From positions 1 through 64,000 of the forward strand of contig JAILPK010000011.1 in NCBI GenBank assembly GCA_024699495.1: a DNA stretch of 64,000 bases, in the 5' to 3' direction. The translations under genes and the position numbers were made by a program. This DNA comes from Bacteroidaceae bacterium (lineage in GTDB: Bacteria > Bacteroidota > Bacteroidia > Bacteroidales > Bacteroidaceae). How positions within the stretch are numbered: position 1 is the stretch's first letter; the number at the start of each line of letters is the position of its first letter. Under the pieces are notes generated by a model. That model had not been told where the DNA came from. It ran no database searches and saw nothing but the letters and a program-made list of their open reading frames with translations. Positions 19,243-28,184 of this stretch are shown piece after piece.

Positions 19243-21031
19243 AGGCCTCGAGTATTTGCTCTAATTCAGCCACAGAGGGCTTTACAATATTGAGTTTGTA
19301 TTTCTTTATTACTTCGCCGATTTGCTGTTGCAGCTTCTGCGCTTTCACTCCGGCGAGGTCGCTTACCAGATTGTAGCCGCATTTGTTCAGCACCGGAACG
19401 ATGTCTTCGGCAAAACCGAGGGCCACGAAGGCCTCGGGCTTGTCCTTGGGAATGCGCTTCTCGGGTTTCATCTGCGGGAAGAGCATTATCTCGCCGATGG
19501 CAAACTTGCCCGTCATCAGCATCGTGAGGCGGTCTATGCCGATTCCGATTCCAGAGGTGGGAGGCATTCCATATTGCAGCGCACGCAGGAAATCGTGGTC
19601 GATGATCATAGCTTCGTCATCGCCCTTGTCTGCCAGACGCATCTGGTCCACGAAGCGCTCTTCCTGGTCTATGGGGTCGTTGAGCTCGCTGTAGGCATTT
19701 GCCAGCTCTTTGCCGTTGACCATCAGTTCGAAGCGCTCGGTCAGTCCGGGTTTGGAGCGGTGCATTTTAGTCAGCGGTGACATCTCTACCGGGTAGTCGA
19801 TGATGAATGTGGGTTGGATGAATGTGCCCTCGCAGAATTCGCCGAAGAGCTCGTCGATGAGTTTCCCCTTGCCCATGGTCTCATCCACTTCCATCCCCTT
19901 CTCCTTGCAGAATGCGCGTATTTCCTCTTCGCTCTTTCCGTCGCAGTCGAAGCCGGTCTTTTCTTTGATGGCATCCAATATAGGCAGACGGCGGTATGGG
20001 GCTTTGAAGGAAACCACTGTGCCGTCGATCTCCACTTCCGGTTTGCCGTTTACTGCGATGCAAATCTCCTCCAGCATCTTCTCAGTGAAGGACATCATCC
20101 AGTTGTAATCCTTGTATGAGACATACAGCTCCATGCATGTGAATTCCGGGTTGTGGGTCTTGTCCATGCCCTCGTTGCGGAAGTTCTTGCCCATCTCATA
20201 CACGCCTTCAAAACCGCCCACGATGAGGCGTTTCAGATACAGCTCCGTAGCGATGCGCATATACATGTCCTGATTCAGGGCGTTGAAGTGGGTGATGAAC
20301 GGACGCGCTGAGGCTCCGCCGGCTATCATCTGCAGAATGGGAGTCTCCACTTCTGTGTAGCCTGCTTCGTCAAGAATCCGGCGCATCGTGCGCACGATGA
20401 TGGCGCGTTTCTCGAATGTCTCCTTGACGCCGGCGTTGACTATCAGATCGACATAGCGCTGGCGATAACGCAGTTCGGGGTCGTCGAAAGAGTCATATAC
20501 CTGCCCATCCTTTTCCTTGACTATAGGCAGCGGCTTCAGGCTCTTCGACAATAGAGTCAGTTCCTTGGCATGAACACTTATCTCACCGGTCTGCGTGCGG
20601 AAAACAAATCCTTTGACTCCGACGAAATCGCCCAGGTCGAGCAACTTCTTGAATACCACATTATACATGTCCTTGTCTTCGCCCGGGCAGATGTCGTCGC
20701 GGGTGACATAGACCTGAATCTTGCCTTTGGAGTCTTTCAGCTCGAAGAATGAGGCCTTGCCCATAATGCGCTGGCTCATCATGCGGCCGGCGATGCATAC
20801 CTCATCCCCTTCCCTGAAAACCCTTGTGTTTCCGCAGGCGCTCACTTGCTCCCCGCAGGGCTCCCCGTTCCCGCAGTCGTCTGCCGAGGGGATGAACCCT
20901 TCGCGTATTTCACTGGAGAATGCATTGGTGGGGTATTCGGCAGCGGGGTAGGGGGCTATCCCCATCTGTTTCAGCTGCTCAAGATTGTTTCTGCGAACAA
21001 TCTCCTGTTCGCTCAATTCGAGTATATTCAT
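19235..21031 (-). CDS. lysS: Lysyl-tRNA synthetase (class II)
   Basis: FRNEGMDKTHNPEFTCMELYVSY, ELNDPIDQEERF, GMPPTSGIGIGIDRLTMLMTG; overlaps gpsA by 8 bp. Confidence 0.97.
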   Translation of the reverse strand: MNILELSEQEIVRRNNLEQLKQMGIAPYPAAEYPTNAFSSEIREGFIPSADDCGNGEPCGEQVSACGNTRVFREGDEVCIAGRMMSQRIMGKASFFELKDSKGKIQVYVTRDDICPGEDKDMYNVVFKKLLDLGDFVGVKGFVFRTQTGEISVHAKELTLLSKSLKPLPIVKEKDGQVYDSFDDPELRYRQRYVDLIVNAGVKETFEKRAIIVRTMRRILDEAGYTEVETPILQMIAGGASARPFITHFNALNQDMYMRIATELYLKRLIVGGFEGVYEMGKNFRNEGMDKTHNPEFTCMELYVSYKDYNWMMSFTEKMLEEICIAVNGKPEVEIDGTVVSFKAPYRRLPILDAIKEKTGFDCDGKSEEEIRAFCKEKGMEVDETMGKGKLIDELFGEFCEGTFIQPTFIIDYPVEMSPLTKMHRSKPGLTERFELMVNGKELANAYSELNDPIDQEERFVDQMRLADKGDDEAMIIDHDFLRALQYGMPPTSGIGIGIDRLTMLMTGKFAIGEIMLFPQMKPEKRIPKDKPEAFVALGFAEDIVPVLNKCGYNLVSDLAGVKAQKLQQQIGEVIKKYKLNIVKPSVAELEQILEACV

Positions 21032-21094
21032 CTTATTTGTGTAGATTGCTTTTTATTTTGCGCGGCAAAGGTAGATAAAAAAATCGAATTCAGA

Positions 21095-21922
21095 CTAATA
21101 ATTACCGAGCCATTTTTCGTAAAGGGCCGGCCAAATCAGTCCGGCACCCTCGCGCATACCGTATCCGTGGCCGCCTTTGGGCAGATAATGCAATTCCACA
21201 GGTGCTCCGGCCCGGCGCATGGCATCAGTAATAGTGAGAGCCGACGGCCCGCTGTATTTCACATCATCCTGAGTGCCGAAGATGAATATGGGCGGAGTCT
21301 CGCGTGTGACCATGAGCTCCGGCGTGAGAGTGCCGTTGGGCCCCTCGTCGAGGTAGGCGGGATAGATGAGGCCTGCGAAGTCGGGTCGGCAGGAGAGGGT
21401 GTCTGTCTCATCCTGCGGCGGATATGTCTGAACGCTGAACCTTGTTGCGGCTCTGCACGATAGGCTGCCTCCGGCGGAGAAGCCCATGATGCCCACGGTG
21501 CTGTATCCCTCGGAGCGCACTATGCGAATGGCTCTTTGGGCGTCTTGCAAAGCGCCTTCGCGGTTGTTGGGCACGCGGTAGGCCAGAACGTAGGCTGCAT
21601 AACCCAGGCTGTTGAGCCAGGTAGCAATCTCCTGCCCCTCCTTGTTGTATGAGAGCACGGAATAAGCTCCGCCCGGACATACCACAATTGCCTTGCCGTT
21701 GGCTTTCGATGCCTGGGGCTTGAATATCTCGAGGGTCGGGTTAGTGACCTTGTCGAAATAGAAGGTGTTGCTGCGCCCGTTGCGTGACACATGGGCTGAT
21801 TTCGGTTCGGTGGCTCCGGGCACCCGCTGCTGCCATAATTCGCGGGTCGGATTGGTGATTTGTGCCTGCGCTGCAGAAGCCGTGGCAATAAGTGCCAGAA
21901 GCAAAAATAAATAGTGTTTCAT
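21095..21922 (-). CDS. Secreted alpha/beta hydrolase (esterase/acetylxylan-esterase-like)
   Basis: Start chosen at MKHYLFLLLALIATASAAQAQ (signal peptide); KAIVVCPGGAYSVLSYNKEG, VGIMGFSAGGSLSC, HYLPKGGHGYGM. Confidence 0.85.
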   Translation of the reverse strand: MKHYLFLLLALIATASAAQAQITNPTRELWQQRVPGATEPKSAHVSRNGRSNTFYFDKVTNPTLEIFKPQASKANGKAIVVCPGGAYSVLSYNKEGQEIATWLNSLGYAAYVLAYRVPNNREGALQDAQRAIRIVRSEGYSTVGIMGFSAGGSLSCRAATRFSVQTYPPQDETDTLSCRPDFAGLIYPAYLDEGPNGTLTPELMVTRETPPIFIFGTQDDVKYSGPSALTITDAMRRAGAPVELHYLPKGGHGYGMREGAGLIWPALYEKWLGNY

Positions 21923-22091
21923 GAAAGCATAAATTATTTCATCCACAAAGGTACAACAAAAAATAAAAGTAGGGGTATAAATACAGAGCATTTTACACTT
22001 TTTATTTGATAATCCTTCGATTTGTTAATCTGTACATTAAACCTTAGTGAGCCAAATCCGTCAATATTAACAAATCTATTTCGTTAATAAA

Positions 22092-25037
22092 ATGAGCAGA
22101 GCTATCCAAACACTCACAATCCTGACGTTATTGTTTTTTGCTGTTCCCGCCAGTGCACAGTTCTATAATGTGCGCGGGACAGTGTATGAGAACAGCACTC
22201 TCAAAGCTCTGCCCGGTGCCTCCGTGAAACTGACTGATGCCGAGGGGAAAATCGTTGCCGGGAAGCAGACACAGCAAAACGGGCAGTTCCTCCTCTCTGG
22301 CATCTCGCTCGGCAATTATACCCTGACCGTGAGCTTTGTCGGCTTCAAGACTCAGAACTTCTCTCTCAAACTCGATGGCAAAGGGGGTAACAAGAAGGTT
22401 GCTGACGTGCTGATGCGCGAGGATGCCCAGCTCATGAAGGAGGCTGTAGTAGAGGGTAAGATGCCGGAGATGGTTGTAGTTGAAGACACGGTGCTGTATA
22501 ATGCTTCTGCATTCACTCTGCCCACCGGCTCTATGGTGGAGGAACTGATAAAGAAACTGCCCGGAATCGTGGTTGACGACAACGGAAATATCACGCACAA
22601 CGGCAAAACAGTTACGCAGATTCTGGTGGACGGCAAAGAGTTCTTCGGGCGCAACCGCGAGACGGTGATGAAGAATATCCCCGCGGAAATAGTGGATAAG
22701 GTCAAGGCATACGACAAACAGAGCGAACTGACCCGCGTCACGGGCATTGACGACGGAGAGGAACAGACGGTGCTGGATCTTGAGATCAAGAAAGATAAAC
22801 GCCGCGGATGGTTCGGCAACCTGACTGCCGGCTATGGCACCCACGACCGCTATTCAGGGCGTGCCAATATCAACCGCTTTGCAGACAAACAGAAATTCTC
22901 CGTCGTCGGCAATGCCAACAACACTCAGGGCAGTGGTATGAGTGATAATCAGACGGCGGCTGCATCGATGAATCTGGAGTGGAGCAAACTGGAACTGAAC
23001 GGCGGCGTGAACGCCAACTTCAACCAGCAGAGCGGCGCTTCGTGGAGCAATAGCCAGAGCTTTGAGAACCGCAATGCTGCCTACTCCAACCGCAGAAACA
23101 ACAACAACTCCAACGGGAAGGGCATTACCACAACCTGGCGCATAGAATGGAAGCCGGACAGCATGACCAATATACAGCTGCGCCCCGAATTCCGGTGGAA
23201 CACGAGCCGCTCCAACTCCACCAGCGAGAGCGCCACATTCAATGACGATCCATACGAAATAACCGCCAACCCGCTCGACGCGTTCAGAGCTTCCCAGGGG
23301 CTGCCCGCCGGCTCGGCGATGCGCGCCATTGCCGTCAACCACAATATCGGAGCCAACCGGAATGCGTCTGACCAGATCAGCGGAAACCTCTCCCTGCAGT
23401 TCAATCGCCGTCTGAAGAAAAAAGGGCGCAACATAACCTTCAATTTCGGTGGCGGACTGAACCAGAATGAAGGCAACAGCAGCAACTACTCCCAGATTGA
23501 CTACTATCAGATTCTCGCATACACTGGCCTTGACTCTGTTTACCATAAAGTGCAGTACGACGACTCACGTAATATAGGGCGGAATATGAATGCGCGTTTC
23601 AGCTACTCGGAGCCGATTGCCGACGGGCAGTTCCTGCAGTTCTCTTATAACTACTCTTATCGTTTCAACGACCGGGACCGCACCGTATCCAGCATCTTCG
23701 ACCCTCAGGTGGGGCTGTATGGCCTGGGCATAGACAACTATGACGGACATCTGGACTGGGCTGCGCGGGACACCGCTCAGTGCAACTACACAGAAAACCA
23801 TTATCAGAACCATGACCTGCGATTCCAATACAGGCTGGTAGATACCAAATGGCGTTTCAATGTCGGATTTAATGTGCAGCCGCAGGTGAATTCAGTCAAT
23901 TATACCAAGGGACTGAAACACTATGATGTGTCGCGCACCGTGGTCAACTGGAGCCCCACACTGAATCTCCGCTACCGCTTCACGAAACAGGAGCAGATTC
24001 AGGTGCGCTATGGAGGACAGAGCGGACAGCCCTCTATCACAGACCTCATCCCCGACACCCTCTCCAACGCCAACCCGCTGAATATCCGCTTGGGTAATCC
24101 GGCTCTGAAACCCTCATTCACACATTCGCTTAATGCCAGCTACCGGAAGAGCATACCCGACCTGCAACGCTCTTACAACCTCAACATCCAAGCACGCGCA
24201 ACACAGAATTCCGTTTCCAACCGCACTGAATATATAGAGGAGACCGGCGGACGAATCAGCCGGCCGGAGAACATCAACGGCAACTGGAACGCAAACGGAA
24301 ATTTCAATTTCAACACTGCCTTTGCCGACCAGCGCTTCCGCATCAACAGTGGAACAAACGCCAGATACACTAATGCAGTGAGCTATGTTTACCTCAGTGC
24401 CAGTCATGAGACGGTGAAGAACACCACGCGTAGCAGCTCCTTCGGTGAAGACCTCCGCTTTTCCTTCCGTCATGAGTGGCTTGATGTGTCGGCCTTCGGC
24501 TCATTCAATTACAACCATGCCCGCAGCACTGCCACGGCAGCTTCGAATCTCGACACCTACAACTTCAGTTATGGAGCGTCAACTGTGATGAACTGGCAGG
24601 ATATCGGCCTCAACTTTTCCACAGACATCCGCCAATACAGCCGACGGGGATACAGCGATGCTGCGATGAACACCAACCAGTGGCTTTGGAACGCCCAGCT
24701 CTCGTGGTCTTTCCTCAGCCGCAAGCAGGCAATTCTCACTCTGCGATGGCAGGACATCCTCGGACAGAGGGATATGGTCAACCGCAATATCAGCAGCACC
24801 GCCCGCACAGACTCCGACTCTGAGCGCGTAGTCAGTTATGTGATGCTCTCCTTCACCTACAGAATCAATGTCTTCGGAGGCCGTAACCGTGATAAGAAAG
24901 TGCGTGACGGTGAGGGTGGTGAACGCGGTGGTGAACGCGGCGGTGAGCGCGGTGGCGACAGAGGCGGACGTGGAGGCGGCTTCGGTGGTCCTGGTGGCGG
25001 CGGCGGCTTCGGCGGCGGAGGTGGTTTCGGCGGTTAA
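22092..25037 (+). CDS. Outer-membrane beta-barrel protein with carboxypeptidase-regulatory-like and plug domains (TonB-receptor-like), Gly/Arg-rich C-terminus
   Basis: Signal peptide, NVRGTVYENSTLKALPGASVKLTDAEGK, TGSMVEELIKKLPGIVVDDNGNITHNGKTVTQILVDGKEFFG plug, barrel strands; C-terminal GGERGGERGGERGGDRGGRGGG. Confidence 0.88.
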   Translation: MSRAIQTLTILTLLFFAVPASAQFYNVRGTVYENSTLKALPGASVKLTDAEGKIVAGKQTQQNGQFLLSGISLGNYTLTVSFVGFKTQNFSLKLDGKGGNKKVADVLMREDAQLMKEAVVEGKMPEMVVVEDTVLYNASAFTLPTGSMVEELIKKLPGIVVDDNGNITHNGKTVTQILVDGKEFFGRNRETVMKNIPAEIVDKVKAYDKQSELTRVTGIDDGEEQTVLDLEIKKDKRRGWFGNLTAGYGTHDRYSGRANINRFADKQKFSVVGNANNTQGSGMSDNQTAAASMNLEWSKLELNGGVNANFNQQSGASWSNSQSFENRNAAYSNRRNNNNSNGKGITTTWRIEWKPDSMTNIQLRPEFRWNTSRSNSTSESATFNDDPYEITANPLDAFRASQGLPAGSAMRAIAVNHNIGANRNASDQISGNLSLQFNRRLKKKGRNITFNFGGGLNQNEGNSSNYSQIDYYQILAYTGLDSVYHKVQYDDSRNIGRNMNARFSYSEPIADGQFLQFSYNYSYRFNDRDRTVSSIFDPQVGLYGLGIDNYDGHLDWAARDTAQCNYTENHYQNHDLRFQYRLVDTKWRFNVGFNVQPQVNSVNYTKGLKHYDVSRTVVNWSPTLNLRYRFTKQEQIQVRYGGQSGQPSITDLIPDTLSNANPLNIRLGNPALKPSFTHSLNASYRKSIPDLQRSYNLNIQARATQNSVSNRTEYIEETGGRISRPENINGNWNANGNFNFNTAFADQRFRINSGTNARYTNAVSYVYLSASHETVKNTTRSSSFGEDLRFSFRHEWLDVSAFGSFNYNHARSTATAASNLDTYNFSYGASTVMNWQDIGLNFSTDIRQYSRRGYSDAAMNTNQWLWNAQLSWSFLSRKQAILTLRWQDILGQRDMVNRNISSTARTDSDSERVVSYVMLSFTYRINVFGGRNRDKKVRDGEGGERGGERGGERGGDRGGRGGGFGGPGGGGGFGGGGGFGG

Positions 25038-25059
25038 CGGGCGGGAGCCGTTTTTGGGG

Positions 25060-25141
25060 GTACAGAGAGTATAGATGGTACAGGGAGTATAGAGAGTATA
25101 GAAGGTATAGAAGGCATAGAAGGTATAGAGGGGTATAGAGG
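25060..25141 (+). repeat. 9-bp tandem word array (gtatagaag family)
   Basis: gtacagaga gtatagatg gtacaggga gtatagaga gtatagaag gtatagaag gcatagaag gtatagagg g gtatagagg. Confidence 0.92.
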
Positions 25142-25594
25142 GTAAGAGAGTACAGAGCGGTTAAGGCTTTGGCCGCTATCCGTTTTTGGGCCGCAAGTCA
25201 AGAAAGTTTATAGACGTTGGCTATTCATCGCGCCAGCCAAAGGTCTTCCCACTTGGGGAGCGGGTAGAGGGCTCCCATTGAGGGGACGGGGATGGGCTGC
25301 AGTCAAGAGTCAAGGGCTATTATGGGTTAAGGGTAAAGGGCCGGCTGCATGCAGCTGCCGAGACTCTGAGTTCAAATTTTTTATATAAGCGACTGGGCTT
25401 TTTAAGCATTTTGTAATGTTTTCCCTTACATCTGTTATAGTGTAAAAGTGTTCAAAAAGTACGTTTTTGCACAGAACAAATCGAACACTTTTTTGCCATT
25501 CCGAGGCGATAAAACGGGATAAAATATTCAATCAACAGCGGAATATCGGCCGATTTATCGAGGGAAAGGGGCGTTTTCAATTAAATGGAGGAGC

Positions 25595-25680
25595 AAATAC
25601 ATCGAGGCTTACAAGCCGATACATCGAGGTGTAATCATTAATACACCTTGATGTATCTGACAATAGACCTTGATGTATTT
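25595..25680. repeat. Nested inverted repeats built from four copies of atacatcRagg
   Basis: Outer arms aaatacatcgagg (25595-25607) / ccttgatgtattt (25668-25680); inner arms atacatcgaggtgta (25619-25633) / tacaccttgatgtat (25642-25656). Confidence 0.9.
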
Positions 25681-26040
25681 GGATGTGTGGATTGATACAC
25701 AGGGATTTAGCCCTTTTTGTATCAGATGAGGAGCCTAAAGCTAATGTGTTCTTCTAGATTGTCCATTCAGATGTCACAGTGAAATGGTGGTAATGGATTG
25801 TATATCATGAAGTTATGCGGAAAATTACCTCTTGAGAATCGCTTATTTTCAACCCATGGGCAGTAAAGTTGCATCTACGGAATTCTCGCGGGGCAAGAGT
25901 GTTCTATTTTTACGATGAAAATTGGTCGATTTGTATTCTTAAGGTAAGTGGGCTATGCAGATTCTATGACGGATATGATGTCGGCTAAAGGACTGGGACA
26001 GTGTCTTTATTTTTCATCGATATGTTTTTCGATGAAGATG

Positions 26041-26095
26041 CTACAAAACTAAAAATGCCTCTGAAAGCATTGTAACTTCCAGGGGTGTTTTGTAG
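26041..26095. repeat. Long bulged hairpin
   Basis: ctacaaaac (26041-26049) pairs with gttttgtag (26087-26095); cctctgaaa (26058-26066) pairs imperfectly with ttccagggg (26077-26085). Confidence 0.7.
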
Positions 26096-26168
26096 TGGTT
26101 GTTTGTCTTCAATTGTTTCGATTCGTATCATAAACTACTTGCACGAACTTTAATGCCCAAGCCGTAAG

Positions 26169-27033
26169 TTATTCAGATTTAACCCACAGACCATCATTGT
26201 CCTTACCTTCACGCTTCAAAACACCAAGCTTTTGCAAGGCAGAGAGGTCGCGCTCGATGGTGCGCTGGCTCACCGACAAAGTCTCCGACATTTGTTTGCC
26301 GGTGATTGTCGGAGACTCTTTGATAAGAGTGAGTATTTTCTGCTGACGCTCAGTGAGTTTCGTCTCCGACATGTCTCCGTCATGGTCTCCGACATTCGGG
26401 GTGTCGGATGAGGCAAAAATGATGGTTAGGAATTGGGTTGGAGTTGATTTGAACACAGGCTTCAGCTCGTCCTTATAACCTTCCAAGGCTTTGGTCTCAT
26501 TACAGATACGTGTGAGTCCGCTACCACGCTTCTCCATGTAGTCAAGCTGAGCCATCACATTCGCAAGGATAGGATTGCGTCTTTCAGAAGAAACGTCTGC
26601 AATGTCTAAGTCCTGTATCAACATGCCATTGTACATTCCTCCAGGGGATGTAACGGTGAGACGGTCATCGTAGATGTCAAGATGTACCTCGCCACCCATA
26701 ACGGTATAGTCGCGATGGATGAAATGGTTAACCATAGCTTCAAGAACGGGACGTTCCGCATACTCTGGTTTGTTCTTTCGTCCATCAGGCAGTTTCTCCC
26801 AACCTCTCTTGGTGTTTGACTTCACAAAATTCATGGCTTCACGAAGCAACATGAGGACATTGCCTGTAAACTCCGCATCATTGATGGCGTCGTCCTTTTC
26901 CGTTCCATCCCATCGGGTACAATAAAGACGAGACAGCCAGACAGTGACGTGGGGAATATCGGTTAGGTTTTCTATTTGTGTATTTGTAAGGCCGATGCTT
27001 AGCAGGTAGCAGACTTGTTGCTGTAGCTCTGTT
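26169..27033 (-). pseudogene. 5'-truncated ATP-binding (AlbA/Schlafen-type, GHKL-like C-terminal part) wHTH regulator, fused in frame to an HTH-like remnant
   Basis: RLYCTRWDGTEKDDAINDAEFTGNVLMLLREAMNFVKSNTKRGWEKLPDGR..ALVNHFIHRDY-type..SPGGMYNG, C-terminal wHTH. The expected N-terminal AlbA domain is missing. In frame upstream the sequence reads *LTELQQQVCYLLSIGLTNTQIENLTDIPHVTVWLS. Confidence 0.75.
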
Positions 27034-27089
27034 AATCAACTTGTCAACTATAAAACAAACTTAAAAACTTAAGAACCATCTCGTCAACT
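27034..27089 (-). repeat. Octamer-phase word array starting in the TAG stop of the threonine aldolase
   Basis: Minus strand: agttgacg agatggtt cttaagtt tttaagtt tgttttat agttgaca agttgatt. Confidence 0.8.
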
Positions 27090-28164
27090 AAAGAAACAAT
27101 CGCTCGATAGCATCTATTTCGTCTGTTGAGGTGGCCCAACTGGTGACGAAGCGGCAGGCTGTTTGTGTCGGAGAGACAGGGCACCAAGTCTCGAATCCGA
27201 TATGTTCGCGTAGAGAGGGCAGATCGGAGTTGGGGATGATGTAGAACTGCTGGTTGGTGGGGGAGTCTATGTATGGGGCGTAGCCGAGTTTTTCGGTGAA
27301 GAGGCGTCGCAGACGCATAGCGAGTTCGACTGCGTGTCTGCCGATAGACAGATAGATAATCTGGTTTTCGCCTTTTGTCTCCTTCGCAAGAGGGCTGTCA
27401 GCAGGAAGTCTGCTGAAGAGAGCCTCGAACTGAACGCCGACAACTCGGCTCTTGGCCAGAAGGGCGCCATGGCGTTTGATGCGGCTGAGCATGTGCTTGG
27501 GAATGTCTCCTTTGGGGAAGACTACTGCTTCGCCGCACAAAGTTCCGCATTTGGTGCCTCCGATATAGAAGATGTCTGCTGTCTGAGCCAGAAAGGGGAG
27601 CGTCACATCCCTGCTGGCTGCCAGGCCGTAGGCCAGGCGTGCCCCGTCAATATACAGCAGAAGTCCGTATTTGTGGCATATCTGGCTCAATGCCGTCAGT
27701 TCGTCTGCCGAGTAGAGGGTTCCGAGTTCGGTGGGGAAGGTGAGATATACGGCCCCCGGGCGCACCATGTGTTCCGCAGTTTCGTCGGCGAAATAAGCTT
27801 CGAGCCACTGGCTTAGCGTCTCGGCCGCCAGTTTGCCGTTCTGATTCGGCAGGGCAATCACTTTGTGGCCTGTGAATTCCACCGCCCCGGACTCGTGGAC
27901 GTTGATATGGGCTGTGTCGCAGCAGAGTACCCCCTCGTAGGACTGCAGGACGCAATCGAGGATGGTGGCGTTGGTCTGTGTGCCTCCGGTCAGGAAAAAG
28001 ACCTCCGCCTCAGGTGCCTCGCATGCTTCGCGAATAAGGCGGCGTGCGTTGTCGCTGAAGCAGTCGTCGCCATAGCTCTGTGTGCGCTCGTCGTTGGTCT
28101 CAGTTAAATGTCGGAGCACAGCTTCGTGTGCCCCGTTGTTATAATCGCTTTCTAAATGGAACAT
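27088..28164 (-). CDS. Low-specificity L-threonine aldolase / beta-eliminating lyase family
   Basis: Start chosen at MFHLESDYNNGAHEAVL; FFLTGGTQTNATILDCVL, LLLYIDGARLAYGLA, DIFYIGGTKCGTLCGEAVVF (PLP Lys). Confidence 0.92.
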   Translation of the reverse strand: MFHLESDYNNGAHEAVLRHLTETNDERTQSYGDDCFSDNARRLIREACEAPEAEVFFLTGGTQTNATILDCVLQSYEGVLCCDTAHINVHESGAVEFTGHKVIALPNQNGKLAAETLSQWLEAYFADETAEHMVRPGAVYLTFPTELGTLYSADELTALSQICHKYGLLLYIDGARLAYGLAASRDVTLPFLAQTADIFYIGGTKCGTLCGEAVVFPKGDIPKHMLSRIKRHGALLAKSRVVGVQFEALFSRLPADSPLAKETKGENQIIYLSIGRHAVELAMRLRRLFTEKLGYAPYIDSPTNQQFYIIPNSDLPSLREHIGFETWCPVSPTQTACRFVTSWATSTDEIDAIERLFL

Positions 28165-28184
28165 GATAACAGTTTGGGAGGCTT

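Noticed and set aside
25310-25531. 73-aa minus-strand ORF in the large spacer
   Set aside because: No recognisable family, no clear ribosome-binding context, and it lies in repeat-rich noncoding DNA.
25038-27087. Integrated mobile element in the scar region
   Set aside because: No integrase, transposase, relaxase or clear terminal repeats. Only inverted repeats and a gene remnant are present, so I report the pieces and not a mobile element.
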